A stretch of 64,000 nt of DNA from Acidobacteriota bacterium (GCA_018269075.1 JAFDVJ010000079.1:6984-70983); one strand, 5' to 3'; counted from the stretch's first letter, positions 31,338-40,870 are shown. Made by a program: numbers and translations. The notes: generated from the letters alone by a model not told the origin.

Positions 31338-34109
31338 TCACAGCCATTTCCCGAATTTGCGAATGTAGAAAACCTTAACAAGCTGCGTCAGACAGCAGTA
31401 GGCAAACAAAGTCGCCAGCAAATACGCAAAATAGATCGGCGGAAGCCGCTCCATTCCGAGATCCTGCGCGAAGGGTGAAAACGGAACGTACATCCCGACG
31501 AGCATTATCGAAATCGTCAGCAGCATCAGCGGCAGCGAGGCCGTGCTTTGCACGAACGGGATTTTTTCCGTCCGAATCATATGCACGATCAAGGTTTGTG
31601 ACAGCAGCCCTTCGATAAACCAGCCGGTTTGAAACAAAGACTGCCGGCCTTCCGTATTCGCGCTGAAAACAAACCACATCAGGGCGAAAGTCGTGTAATC
31701 GAAAATTGAACTGATCGGGCCGATGAAAAGCATAAAGCGACCGATGTCGCTGACCTCCCATTTACGCGGCATTTTCAGATATTCATCATCAACCCGGTCA
31801 AACGGAATTGCCGTTTGCGACAAATCGTAGAGCAGATTTTGGACGAGCAGCTGCAGCGGGATCATCGGCAGGAACGGGAGAATGGCGCTGGCCCCCAGCA
31901 CGCTGAAAACATTGCCGAAATTCGAGCTCGCGCCCATCTTGATATATTTAACGGTGTTCGCAAAGGTGCGGCGGCCGGTAATGATGCCTCTTTCCAAAAC
32001 CAGCAGGCTTTTTTCGAGCAGAATCACGCTCGCCGATTCCTTGGCGATGTCAACCGCGGTGTCCACCGACACGCCGACATCCGCCTCCCGCAAAGCCGGC
32101 GCGTCGTTGATGCCGTCGCCCAGAAAACCGACCGTGTGACCCCTGCGTTTCAAGGCTTGAATCACACGCGATTTTTGAACCGGCGAGAGTTTGGCGAAAA
32201 CGGTCGTACGGACGGCGGTTTCTTCGAGTTCGGCATCGTTTTGTTCTTCCAGATCGCTTCCCAGGGCGACGGCTTTGACGTTCAAACCGACTTCGCGGCA
32301 GATTTTCTGCGCCACGATTTCGTTGTCGCCCGTCAAAACCTTGACTTCGACGCCGCGTGCGTTCAGGGTTTCGATGGCTTCGGCGGCGGAATCCCTGGGC
32401 GGGTCGAGAAACGCAAAGAAACCGATAAGCGTCATCGCGGTTTCGTTTCCGACCGAATACGGGTAATCTTCCTTTTCGACCGATTTGATCGCCACCGCGA
32501 TCACGCGGAAGCCCTCTTCATTCAGGCGGCGCGTCATTTCTTTGGCCCGGTTGCGAAGCGTTTCGCTTAAAGCCGTCGTCTCACCGTTCAATTTTGCCCG
32601 CGAACAAATGGCTAAAGTCTCCTCGACCGCGCCCTTGCAGATCAGGGTCCGGTCGGTCCGGCCGCGTTCGACCACGACGGACATCCGGCGGCGGATAAAA
32701 TCGAAGGGAATCTCATCGATTTGCCGGTAGTTTTTATCAAGATCGAGCCGATGCTTCAAACCGGCGTGTTCCAAAACGGCGATGTCGAGAAGATTTTTGA
32801 GTCCCGTTTGATAAAAACTGTTCAGATAGCCATACAACAAAACTTCGTCGCAGGTTGCGCCGTTTATATCGAGGTGTTTTTCCAAAACTACTTTGTCCAT
32901 CGTTAAGGTGCCGGTTTTGTCGGTGCAAAGCACGTCCATCGCACCCAGATTTTGAATTGCATTGAGGTTTTTTATGATCACCTTTCGGCGCGACATTTCG
33001 ACCGCGCCGCGAGCCAGGTTAGCCGTTACGATCATCGGCAGCATTTCCGGCGTTAAGCCGACGGCAACGGCGACGGCAAAGAAAAACGCTTCCCGCCAAT
33101 CGCCTTTGGATAAGCCGTTAATCACGAAAACCAGCGGAGCCATTACCAAAACGAAACGAATCAGCAGCCAACTGACCGAATTGACGCCCCGGTCGAAGTT
33201 CGTCAACACCCGCTTCCCCAGAACATTCAGCGCGATCGATCCGAACTGGGTATTTTGCCCGGTGGCGACCACGACGGCGATCGCCGTGCCGCTGACGACA
33301 TTCGTTCCCATTAAGGCGATGTTCGGTTTTTCGAAAAGCGTCAGCAAACCGGCCTTTTTCATCATCCCGGCGGCCTGCCCCGGCAGACTCGCCTCGCTGA
33401 GTTTTTCAACCGGCAGCGATTCGCCGGTCAGGGCGGCCTGACTGATGAATAATTCCTTGGAAGCCAAAAGCCGCACGTCGGCCGGAATCATATCCCCGGC
33501 GGCCAGATGCACGATGTCGCCCGGAACAAGTTTCTGCAAAACGATTTCTTCGCGGGGATGTCCGTTTGAAGCCGGCGGATGACCGATCGTTTCGAATCCT
33601 CCGGCGGAAACGCGCCGCCGCGTGACAGTGGCCGTCATTTGAACCATCGCTTTGAGCTTTTCCGCCGCCTGCTTTGAGCGATATTCTTGCCCGAAGCGCA
33701 GCAAACCGCTAATCAAAACCATCAGCGAGATCACGATTGCGGCGCGTAAATCGTCGGTCAAATAAGAGACCAGCGCGAGCAGCGCCAGCAAAAAGATAAA
33801 GGTGTTTTTGAAGGCGAGAAGAAGCTGTAAGCTCCAGTGCGGCGGCTTTTCGTGTGCTATCTCGTTTTCGCCGTATCGCGCCAGCCGCAATTCCGCTTCC
33901 CGTTCGGACAAACCGGCCGGGGTCGTTTCCAGTTTTGTAAGAACCTCATCGATCGGGGCGGCGGCGGCTTTGTCAATCGAAAGCCCCGCCGTTAAATTCG
34001 ATTTTCTGTTTCCGGAACGCGCGAACAGCCCGGTCGTCCGCAGCCCTGCGGTCATTCGTAATGTTCCTGAACGCGGAACTGTCCCATTTAATATTTTGTT
34101 TGATTTCAT
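31338..34109 (-). CDS. mgtA: Magnesium-translocating P-type ATPase
   Basis: A 923-residue P3B-type ATPase importing Mg2+ through the inner membrane. It has an N-terminal extension of about 45 residues, then a cation-ATPase N domain (LTKLETTPAGLSEREAELRLARYGENEIA), the phosphorylation motif CTDKTGTLTMDKV, the hinge GDGINDAPALREADVG, and ten or so membrane helices. The start at 34109 is fixed by AGGAGG 7 nt upstream. A ~650-bp leader precedes it, with a small Asp/Pro-rich ORF and a hairpin, and an operator-like repeat. mgtC follows. Confidence 0.93.
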   Translation of the reverse strand: MKSNKILNGTVPRSGTLRMTAGLRTTGLFARSGNRKSNLTAGLSIDKAAAAPIDEVLTKLETTPAGLSEREAELRLARYGENEIAHEKPPHWSLQLLLAFKNTFIFLLALLALVSYLTDDLRAAIVISLMVLISGLLRFGQEYRSKQAAEKLKAMVQMTATVTRRRVSAGGFETIGHPPASNGHPREEIVLQKLVPGDIVHLAAGDMIPADVRLLASKELFISQAALTGESLPVEKLSEASLPGQAAGMMKKAGLLTLFEKPNIALMGTNVVSGTAIAVVVATGQNTQFGSIALNVLGKRVLTNFDRGVNSVSWLLIRFVLVMAPLVFVINGLSKGDWREAFFFAVAVAVGLTPEMLPMIVTANLARGAVEMSRRKVIIKNLNAIQNLGAMDVLCTDKTGTLTMDKVVLEKHLDINGATCDEVLLYGYLNSFYQTGLKNLLDIAVLEHAGLKHRLDLDKNYRQIDEIPFDFIRRRMSVVVERGRTDRTLICKGAVEETLAICSRAKLNGETTALSETLRNRAKEMTRRLNEEGFRVIAVAIKSVEKEDYPYSVGNETAMTLIGFFAFLDPPRDSAAEAIETLNARGVEVKVLTGDNEIVAQKICREVGLNVKAVALGSDLEEQNDAELEETAVRTTVFAKLSPVQKSRVIQALKRRGHTVGFLGDGINDAPALREADVGVSVDTAVDIAKESASVILLEKSLLVLERGIITGRRTFANTVKYIKMGASSNFGNVFSVLGASAILPFLPMIPLQLLVQNLLYDLSQTAIPFDRVDDEYLKMPRKWEVSDIGRFMLFIGPISSIFDYTTFALMWFVFSANTEGRQSLFQTGWFIEGLLSQTLIVHMIRTEKIPFVQSTASLPLMLLTISIMLVGMYVPFSPFAQDLGMERLPPIYFAYLLATLFAYCCLTQLVKVFYIRKFGKWL

Positions 34110-34704
34110 AACTGATCCTCCTTTTGTTCGGACTTTCGGGCGGATTGACGGAAAACGGCAGCCGTCGGATTTCAGACGAAAAAACAGCCGGTTTGATAAA
34201 AGCGTGGAATTTTGAGCAAAACTCAATCATCGCCGTTCAAACCCTTGCCTCGACGGGGAAAGAGTTTAAAAAGCCGGGCCGGTTCGGTCTTTCGTGAAAA
34301 AGACCGGATCGGCGGCGAACAATTTCGGCGATGGAGAAAATGATCACCTCCCCGAAATCGCGCAAATACCTTTTTATGAATGATTACCGATCAGGAATTT
34401 GCGCCTGCTCTCATCTTTTGACGAACCGATGAGAAAGGCGCGATAAAGGACGGATTTTATTTACCAATGGGCGCTTTTGGCATCGGTTTCGGATTTATGC
34501 CGTTATTCGGCGGTTCGGCATTGTCTGCGTCGCCGTCTATGTTTTGACTGTTACACCTGTCAATATCCAGATTCCTCACCTCCGCTATTTTTGTATTTCA
34601 GCTCACGCCGAATCCGTTACTCGACGCTCGGATTTATCTACCGAAAAACGTAAAGTATTACAAATAAATCAATGCTTAATTATGATAGTGTAGGCGGGCA
34701 GGGC
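34110..34704 (-). promoter_or_regulatory. Long 5' leader of mgtA
   Basis: A long non-coding stretch between the operator-like site and mgtA. It contains a 40-codon ORF (34457-34579), a perfect 8-bp hairpin CGGTCTTT/AAAGACCG (34285-34306), and a GGGGAGGTGATC sequence at about 34342-34353. No M-box riboswitch sequence was recognised. Such a leader suggests control after transcription initiation, as known for enterobacterial mgtA. Confidence 0.5.
34457..34579 (-). CDS. Putative mgtA leader peptide, Asp/Asn/Pro-rich
   Basis: A 40-codon ORF with GTG start in the mgtA leader, 347 bp before mgtA. The peptide holds an acidic-proline segment (IDGDADNAEPPNN) and a Pro-rich tail (GINPKPMPKAP). Enterobacterial MgtL leader peptides also contain Asp/Glu-Pro runs that make ribosomes fall off at low Mg2+. 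A strong GGAGGTGA overlaps the GTG; initiation at the in-frame CTG 9 nt further on would give better spacing. Translation is unproven. Confidence 0.4.
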   Translation of the reverse strand: MRNLDIDRCNSQNIDGDADNAEPPNNGINPKPMPKAPIGK

Positions 34705-34727
34705 AAATCTATACAACTTTAGTCGTA
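34705..34727 (-). promoter_or_regulatory. Putative LuxR/FixJ-type operator, copy 2
   Basis: TACAAC-N4-GTCGTA with the same flanking TAGATTT on the minus strand, 21 of 23 identical to 30456-30478. It lies at the head of the mgtA leader, directly after the two-component genes, so mgtA may be controlled by that system. Confidence 0.6.
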
Positions 34728-34763
34728 ATAGGCCTGAAAAAGATGCTTTTTCGGCAGCCCGGA

Positions 34764-35390
34764 CTATCGGTCGGCGCGCGGAATTTCCAGTTTTTCGGAC
34801 ATCTTTACCAAATCCGCGAGAGAATCCGCCTTCATTTTCTGCATTACCTGCCCGCGATGGATCTTGACGGTCGCTTCGCTGATTCCGAGACGGGCGGCGG
34901 CCTGCTTGTTCAGAAGCCCGGTTGCGACGAGATTCATCACTTGCCGCTCGCGCGGGGTCAGGGAATCGAACCGGCGGCGCAGCTCGGCCAGTCCGGCCTG
35001 TTCGGAGCGGATTGCCCGGTGGCGCTCGATCGCTTGCTCGATTGCATCCAATAAATCCTGATCGCGGAAAGGTTTGGTAAGAAATTCGACGGCTCCCGCC
35101 TTGATCGCCCGGACGGACATCGGAATGTCGCCGTGGCCGGTAATAAAGATGATGGGGATATCGATTTCGGATTGCGACATCTGCGCCTGCAGCTCGAGCC
35201 CGCTGAGGCCGGGAAGTTTGACGTCCAGAACGAGACAGCCCGGCAAATCCGAAACCGAACCGGCCAGAAACTGTCTCGCCGAGGCAAATGTTTCGACTCT
35301 CAGACCGGCCGACCGAATCAGTCTTTCGAGCGATTTGCGGACGCTTTTATCATCGTCCACCACAAACACGATTGGTTGTAATTCAGTCAT
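34764..35390 (-). CDS. FixJ/NarL-type response regulator
   Basis: A 208-residue transcription factor. Residues 1-125 are a receiver with DDD (12-14) and phospho-acceptor Asp56 in VLDVKLPG, then TGHGDIPMSVRAIKAGAVEFLTKPF. Residues about 140-200 are a LuxR-type helix-turn-helix (LTPRERQVMNLVATG...ISEATVKIHRGQVMQKM). Its start overlaps the end of the kinase gene by 4 nt, so the pair is translationally coupled. Being FixJ-like, it probably activates sigma-70 promoters from upstream dyads such as the two found here. Confidence 0.92.
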   Translation of the reverse strand: MTELQPIVFVVDDDKSVRKSLERLIRSAGLRVETFASARQFLAGSVSDLPGCLVLDVKLPGLSGLELQAQMSQSEIDIPIIFITGHGDIPMSVRAIKAGAVEFLTKPFRDQDLLDAIEQAIERHRAIRSEQAGLAELRRRFDSLTPRERQVMNLVATGLLNKQAAARLGISEATVKIHRGQVMQKMKADSLADLVKMSEKLEIPRADR

Positions 35391-36844
35391 ATGGTTTTCT
35401 CGCGGTATTGGGGCAAAGCAAACAGAAAAGTCGTGCCCCGACCGTCATTCGGTTCGAACCAGAGCCGGCCGTCGTGATTCTCGATGATCGAGCGGCTGAT
35501 CGCCAATCCCATGCCCATGCCCTGCGGTTTTGTAGTGTAGAAGGCGTCGAAAATCTGGCCGGAATCCGGCTGACCGATTCCGCCTCCGGTGTCTTTTACG
35601 GCGACCAGCACCCGGTCGGAATTATCCGTTTGAGATGAAATGACCAGTTCACGCGGCTGGCCGGCCGCCGAAGCCAGCGCTTCGATACCGTTGATGACGA
35701 GATTCAGAATCACCTGCTGTAACTGAACCCGGTCGGCTGATATAGAAGGCAGTTCGGCGGGCAAATCCAGTTTCAGATCAATCCCGTTTCTTAAAATTTC
35801 GTTTCGGGTCAGATCGATGACTTCCCGGATTACCTGATTAATGTCCAACCGCGTGGGAGCCGTGTCGGTTTTCCGCAGAATTGCGCGAATCCGCGCGATC
35901 ACGTCCGCCGCCCGGTTTCCGTCCTGAACGATGTCGCGGACGGCTTCACGAGCTTCATCCAGATTGGGCGCATCCCCGGCCAGCCAGCGCAAAACGGCGC
36001 TCGCGTTGGTCACGATGGCCAGAAGAGGCTGATTGATTTCGTGGGCGATGGAAGCGGCCAGCTCGCCCATGGTCAGAGCCCGCGTGATATGCGCGAGCTC
36101 CGCCTGCGATTTGCGTAATTCTTCCCCGATTCGCTTTTGCTCCTCGATGTCCGTGTTTAATCCATACCATTTGACGATTTTCCCGGTTTCATCGCGCAGC
36201 GGCACGGCGCGGATCAACAACCGGCGGTAATCGCCGTCACGGCCCCGCAAACCGGCTTCGATTTCGAGAGGCGCTCCCGCTTCCAAAATAGCTTTCCACT
36301 CGCCCAAAAATCTTTCCCGATCTTCCGGATGAAGGAAACCCTGACCGCCCCAGTTCAACCCTTCTTTGGGCGAGAGGCCCGTATATTCCAGCCAGCGCTG
36401 GTTCAAAAAGTCGGCCGTTCCGTCCGCGTGGGCGCTCCAAACCAATCCCGGAATCGTATCGACGATCAGGCGAAGCTGGTCTTTCAGGTCACGGATTTCC
36501 CGGAACGATTGGCGCGACCTTTTCATCAGCCGCGTAATCACGTAGGCGGTTGTCAGGTAGGCGACCGGAGCCACGAAGTCGAGCGGCTCACTCAACCCGA
36601 GCCGAAATAGCGGCGCGGTAAAAAACGCGTCCAGAGCGAGATAGGCCGTAATTGCAACCAGCGCGGCCGGGGTAAAACTGGCGCGAAGTGAAATGAGGAC
36701 GATCACGATCAGGTAAAGAAGCGCAACCGTTGTCGAGCTGATTTCGGATCGAAAGCAGATAAAAGTCAAAAAAGCGAGAGCGACAAAACCGGTAATAAAC
36801 TGCAGGGTTGAGCGCCAAATTATTTTTTTACTCAGATGTTTCAT
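35387..36844 (-). CDS. FixL-like sensor histidine kinase (DUF4118-PAS-HisKA-HATPase)
   Basis: A 485-residue membrane kinase. Residues about 10-110 hold three to four helices resembling the KdpD DUF4118 region. Residues about 125-245 are a PAS/PAC unit (TIPGLVWSAHADGTADFLNQRWLEYTGLS). The phosphorylated His lies in MGELAASIAHEINQPL. The ATPase has N-box LNLVINGIEAL, G1 VKDTGGGIG and G2 MGMGLAIS. No haem pocket was checked in the PAS. The signal is unknown. ATG at 36844 is preferred to a GTG at 36853. Coupled to the downstream regulator gene. Confidence 0.92.
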   Translation of the reverse strand: MKHLSKKIIWRSTLQFITGFVALAFLTFICFRSEISSTTVALLYLIVIVLISLRASFTPAALVAITAYLALDAFFTAPLFRLGLSEPLDFVAPVAYLTTAYVITRLMKRSRQSFREIRDLKDQLRLIVDTIPGLVWSAHADGTADFLNQRWLEYTGLSPKEGLNWGGQGFLHPEDRERFLGEWKAILEAGAPLEIEAGLRGRDGDYRRLLIRAVPLRDETGKIVKWYGLNTDIEEQKRIGEELRKSQAELAHITRALTMGELAASIAHEINQPLLAIVTNASAVLRWLAGDAPNLDEAREAVRDIVQDGNRAADVIARIRAILRKTDTAPTRLDINQVIREVIDLTRNEILRNGIDLKLDLPAELPSISADRVQLQQVILNLVINGIEALASAAGQPRELVISSQTDNSDRVLVAVKDTGGGIGQPDSGQIFDAFYTTKPQGMGMGLAISRSIIENHDGRLWFEPNDGRGTTFLFALPQYREKTI

Positions 36845-36998
36845 TGAAGACACTCATTGTCGCTTGGCGGAAAGGCGCTGCGGGATTGCCCGAAATTCAA
36901 ACCGCCCGCTTTATCCCGATAGATTTGCGCCGGAACATTTATTCAAAACGGTATCAGCCGATCCTTGCCCGCTGTTTATCTGAATTAGATACTTCTTC

Positions 36999-38963
36999 CT
37001 ACCGCAGCGGTTGCTCCGGACGCGGTCGGGTCGGATCGATATACGGGCGCGATTGAATGATGTAAATTTGGCCTTTCATCACTCCCCATTCGATGTCCTG
37101 CTCGGCGCCCCCGAAAATCCGTTTGATTTTGTTCGCCGCCGTCACCAGCTTTCGGGCCATCGCATTGCTGAGAACCCGCCGGTCGTTATTGAACGGTACG
37201 GCTTTCAGGCCTCCCCGAAGATCGGGAACGAACATCACGTCCTGATCGGAACGCGTCAGCACCTGGATCGAGTCGGACGCGGCCGTAAACAAAATCTGTT
37301 CCGGAATCACCTTTTTCCTGACTTCGCCGTCTCCGCCCGTTACCGGCAGATTATGCCCGAAAGTGGCGCTGATATAAACGGAATCTTTATTTTCCGGATT
37401 AAACGGGTCTCTGGTTATCATCACGCCGCCGTCGTCCATCACCACGCCGGTTTGAATCAGCACCGCCATATAAACGCCCGTGTGATCGATAAATCCGCGC
37501 TCACGGGCTTCGAAAGCCTCAAAATTCCAAAGACTGGCCCAGACGGTTTTGACGGCTTCGATGATTTGTTTTTGATTAACGACGTTTTTGACGCTCGAAT
37601 AAAGTCCCGCGCCGCTGAAATTCGGCAGGTCTTCCGAGTTCGACGAACTGCGCACATAAACCGGCTTTGCGCCCAAAATCAGTTTCCATTTGCTGACGAT
37701 TTCCGTTTCCAGCTTTTTATTCATCCGGCCGTTTTGGATCGCGGCGCGAAATTCCTTCAGTTTTTCGCGGCGAATCCGCGGATTATGAACAAAATCGTGG
37801 TCGTCAAGAAGCTCTTCAACCTTCTTATCAAAGCCGTTTTCTTTCATAAACCGGTCGTAATAGTAAAACGGCACGCTGAAGCCGTTCGGCACAAAAAGAC
37901 CCGGAACCCGGGCGTTGATGATTTCGCCCAGATTAGCCGATTTCCCGCCGTAAACAATACTGTCTTTTTTGCGCTGCTGACTTAGAACCGCCAATTTTGT
38001 AACGCTCAAATCGGTGGGCGGCGACTTGACGATTCGATCTTTTTCCTTTTCGATTTTGTCCCATTCGTCCAAACAGGGCTTGCCGCAGGGCTTGATGCTG
38101 TAGCCGGTCAAAGTAGTTTCGAATTCAACCCATCGATTATCGTATTCCCTGAAAAGCTGGTCGGCGTATTTGATGTAAGCGTTCGGAATGTTCCAGCCTT
38201 TTGCGAGCAGATTGATGTGCGAAAGCGGCGTCGAAGGCCGGGCGATAATCAGCCCCGAAACCGGCGGCAGACTGATCGGAACTTCATTCAAAACCAAAAT
38301 TTCGTTATAACCGATGTCAACCGTGTCGTCGAGCTTGTCGATGATGTGAATTCTGCCGATTCCGCGCGCCGTGTTGAGCGCAAGATATTCCAGGCCCTTA
38401 TTGATTTCGTCCGCCGAAATACGGTTAATGCCGAGACCGGCCGAAGCCTCATCCTGGCTTGTGGAATTGGGTTTGAACGCGACCGGAGCGAAGAACGAGC
38501 CGTTGACGACGTCGTAGGTCAGCTTTATCTGGTCGGCGGGAATCCGATCGCCTTCCCAAAACTCGAACGTCCATTTTTTGACCGGCGTTTGCCAGGCAAT
38601 CGTTCCCATAATAAGACGGCGGTTGTCGCTTAGATAATTACTGTTCGTAAAGTCTTCGCCGCGTTCGAGCGAAAGATACGTCGCGTTGGCAAAATCCTTA
38701 TGAAATCGGAACTTTTTCGAATTGATGTAATAGATTTTATTTCCGTCGCGGCGATCAATCAAAAACATTACGTGCGGCAGGGCATATGGCGTTCCCTGAT
38801 GATAAACCCGCGCCAGCTCGTCGAATTCCGCCTGCGCTTTGATTACCGCGAGGAAATTCCGATCGGTCGAAGTTTCATTGGGCGGGGTTTGTTCGGTCTG
38901 CGCCGGAGAACTGTTGAATGCGATCAGGAGAATGGTAATAAAAAGTATAAAAGGCTTTTTCAT
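36999..38963 (-). CDS. Exported dikinase-like protein (phosphohistidine then PPDK-N ATP-grasp domain)
   Basis: A 654-residue protein with a clear signal peptide (hydrophobic core residues 5-18). Residues about 40-220 are an unassigned beta-rich domain. A swivelling phosphohistidine domain follows with PSTPLSHINLLAKGWNIPNA, and then a PPDK-N-type ATP-grasp (VPNGFSVPFYYYDRF, KPVYVRSSSNSEDLPNFSGAGLYSS, GGVMITRDPFNP). This order is the reverse of PEP synthase and resembles glucan, water dikinases. There is no C-terminal PEP barrel. Export of an ATP-using enzyme is odd. ATG 38963 is chosen because it opens the signal peptide. Confidence 0.8.
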   Translation of the reverse strand: MKKPFILFITILLIAFNSSPAQTEQTPPNETSTDRNFLAVIKAQAEFDELARVYHQGTPYALPHVMFLIDRRDGNKIYYINSKKFRFHKDFANATYLSLERGEDFTNSNYLSDNRRLIMGTIAWQTPVKKWTFEFWEGDRIPADQIKLTYDVVNGSFFAPVAFKPNSTSQDEASAGLGINRISADEINKGLEYLALNTARGIGRIHIIDKLDDTVDIGYNEILVLNEVPISLPPVSGLIIARPSTPLSHINLLAKGWNIPNAYIKYADQLFREYDNRWVEFETTLTGYSIKPCGKPCLDEWDKIEKEKDRIVKSPPTDLSVTKLAVLSQQRKKDSIVYGGKSANLGEIINARVPGLFVPNGFSVPFYYYDRFMKENGFDKKVEELLDDHDFVHNPRIRREKLKEFRAAIQNGRMNKKLETEIVSKWKLILGAKPVYVRSSSNSEDLPNFSGAGLYSSVKNVVNQKQIIEAVKTVWASLWNFEAFEARERGFIDHTGVYMAVLIQTGVVMDDGGVMITRDPFNPENKDSVYISATFGHNLPVTGGDGEVRKKVIPEQILFTAASDSIQVLTRSDQDVMFVPDLRGGLKAVPFNNDRRVLSNAMARKLVTAANKIKRIFGGAEQDIEWGVMKGQIYIIQSRPYIDPTRPRPEQPLR

Positions 38964-39152
38964 TTCTAAACAAATCTCCTCCGGAGTCGTGATTCCGGTA
39001 TTCGGCCCGGCAGAAAAAACTTGAACAAATACAAAGAAATCGAACTCCCGCAAAGGAGATAAAATCGGCCGGGGCCGCGAAATCGCAAAGGTAGGGAGTT
39101 GCTGTTGCGTGTGCGTCACCGTTTTTGTTTCCGTAACGAAACCGTCATCGGC

Positions 39153-40553
39153 TCATTTCCGTTTCCAGCGGACGCCGTCCTTGGTGTCTTCGAGGACGAT
39201 GCCGCGTTCGGCGAGCAGATTGCGGATCTCGTCCGAGCGCGCGAAGTTGCGGCTGCGGCGGGCTTCCTGGCGCTCTTCGATCAATGCCTCGATCTCGGCG
39301 TCGAGCATTTCCGTTTCGGCTTTGCCGAAGATGCCGAGCACCGCGTCGAATTTTTCGATCGCTTCGAGCACCGACTGGCGGTCGTCCGCCCGGAGCGCGT
39401 CGCGGCCGAGCACCGAGTTGATCTCGCGGACGAGATTATGGATCGCGGCGAGCGCCTGCGACGTGTTCAGATCGTCGTCCATCGCCGCTTCGAAATCGGT
39501 CAAAGCCTTGTCTATCAGCGCTTTGACTTCCGGATCCGAGCCTTCGGTCGTGTTCGCGCCCGAAACGAGCCGCCGGAACTGCTGCAGCCGTTCCGTCGTC
39601 GAGACCGCGCCCTGCAAGCCCTCGAACGTGAAGTTGAGCTGCTTGTTGTACGGCACGCTGAGGAGCAGGTAGCGGATCGCGAGCGGCGGATAGCCGCGGC
39701 CGAGAATGTCGCGGAGCGTGAAATCGTTGCCGAGCGATTTCGACATCTTCTCGCTGTCGACCTTCAGAAATTCGCCGTGCAGCCAGTATTTCGAGAACAA
39801 TTTTCCGGTCGCGCCCTCGCTCTGGGCGATCTCGTTTTCGTGGTGCGGAAACTGGAGATCGATGCCGCCGGCGTGGATGTCGAACGTCTCGCCGAGGTAT
39901 TTCATCGACATCGCCGAGCATTCGATGTGCCAGCCCGGCCGGCCGTAGCCGAACGGCGCGTCCCAGCCGGCCGGGTCCGAGCGGTCGACCAATTTCCAGA
40001 GCGCGAAATCGCGGGCGTCCTCCTTCTCGTATTTGTCGGTGTCGATCCGTTCCGAGCCGCCGACGATATTGCCCTCGAAGCGGATCTTCGAGAGCTTGCC
40101 GTAGTCGGGAAAGGCCGCGATCCGGAAATAGATCGAGCCTTCGGATTCGTAGGCCTTGCCGTTGTCGAGCAGCGTTTGGATGATGTCGATCATCTCCGCG
40201 ATATGCCCGGTCGCGCGCGGCGCGACGTCGGGCCGGCGGTTGCCGAGCGCGTCCATATCCTCCCAGAAGGCGACGATGTAGGGCTCGACGAACTCGCCGA
40301 TCGTCTGGCCGGCCCGGTGCGATTCGTTGATGATCCGGTCGTCGACGTCGGTCAGATTCATCACGTGCGTCAACGCGTAACCCTTGAAGCGCAGATAGCG
40401 GGCGAGCACGTCGCCGAACGTAAAGGTCCGGAAATTCCCGATATGCGCGAAATTCCAGACCGTCGGGCCGCAGATATACATCTTCACGTCGTTACCCGAG
40501 AGCGGCCGGAATTCTTCCGTTTGGTTGGTTAAAGTGTTATGAAATCTAAGCAT
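39153..40553 (-). CDS. cysS: Cysteinyl-tRNA synthetase
   Basis: A 466-residue class I aminoacyl-tRNA synthetase that charges tRNA-Cys. The HIGH-type motif is in YICGPTVWNFAHIGNFRTF, zinc-ligand residues include the first Cys there and Cys in GWHIECSAMSMKYLGETFDIHAGGIDLQFPHHENE, and the KMSKS loop is KVDSEKMSKSLGNDF. The C-terminal helical domain ends near VRWKRK. The start is placed at MLRFHNT (40553) since further upstream codons are just translated repeat. Length is normal for the family. Confidence 0.97.
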   Translation of the reverse strand: MLRFHNTLTNQTEEFRPLSGNDVKMYICGPTVWNFAHIGNFRTFTFGDVLARYLRFKGYALTHVMNLTDVDDRIINESHRAGQTIGEFVEPYIVAFWEDMDALGNRRPDVAPRATGHIAEMIDIIQTLLDNGKAYESEGSIYFRIAAFPDYGKLSKIRFEGNIVGGSERIDTDKYEKEDARDFALWKLVDRSDPAGWDAPFGYGRPGWHIECSAMSMKYLGETFDIHAGGIDLQFPHHENEIAQSEGATGKLFSKYWLHGEFLKVDSEKMSKSLGNDFTLRDILGRGYPPLAIRYLLLSVPYNKQLNFTFEGLQGAVSTTERLQQFRRLVSGANTTEGSDPEVKALIDKALTDFEAAMDDDLNTSQALAAIHNLVREINSVLGRDALRADDRQSVLEAIEKFDAVLGIFGKAETEMLDAEIEALIEERQEARRSRNFARSDEIRNLLAERGIVLEDTKDGVRWKRK

Positions 40554-40602
40554 AAATAAAATCCCGTCAAAAAATAATAATGATACAACAAAACCGGGGG
40601 TA

Positions 40603-40722
40603 AGTTTAGGAAGTTCAGGAAGTTTAGGAAGTTTGGGAAGTTTAGGAAGTTCGGGGAAAATAAAACCGGTTCGGAATGTGATACCCACTTCCGAAACTTC
40701 CAAACTTCCAAAACTTCCGAAA
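40603..40722. repeat. Inverted repeat with GTTTAGGAA-type tandem arms
   Basis: The left arm (40603-40656) holds about six 9-bp GTTTAGGAA-like units. The right arm (40687-40722) has about four complementary CTTCCAAA(A) units. In the cysS frame the left arm would read as Pro-Lys-Leu repeats, which are not part of the enzyme. Confidence 0.8.
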
Positions 40723-40870
40723 CTATTTAAAAACGACAGGATTCTTTCGGCGCGATGCCGAGGGTGTTGAGCTGCTGCTTGGTCGGGTTTTGTGACCGCA
40801 AATTCATAGGGGTCAATGATAGCATCAAAATCGCCGGCGGAGCAAGAAAAAAATCGGGGCAAATAATCGG

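Noticed and set aside
34242-34352. 36-codon GTG frame with GGGGAGGTG in the mgtA leader
   Set aside because: The ribosome-binding-like sequence is directly on the GTG, the peptide is Arg-rich without a pattern, and it overlaps the hairpin. Kept only as part of the leader description.
34110-34700. M-box (ykoK) magnesium riboswitch upstream of mgtA
   Set aside because: None of the conserved M-box sequence blocks could be recognised by eye; a covariance search would be needed to exclude it fully.
40554-40862. N-terminal extension of CysS with Pro-Lys-Leu repeats
   Set aside because: This is the translated 9-bp repeat arm upstream of the true start MLRFHNT, where family similarity begins.
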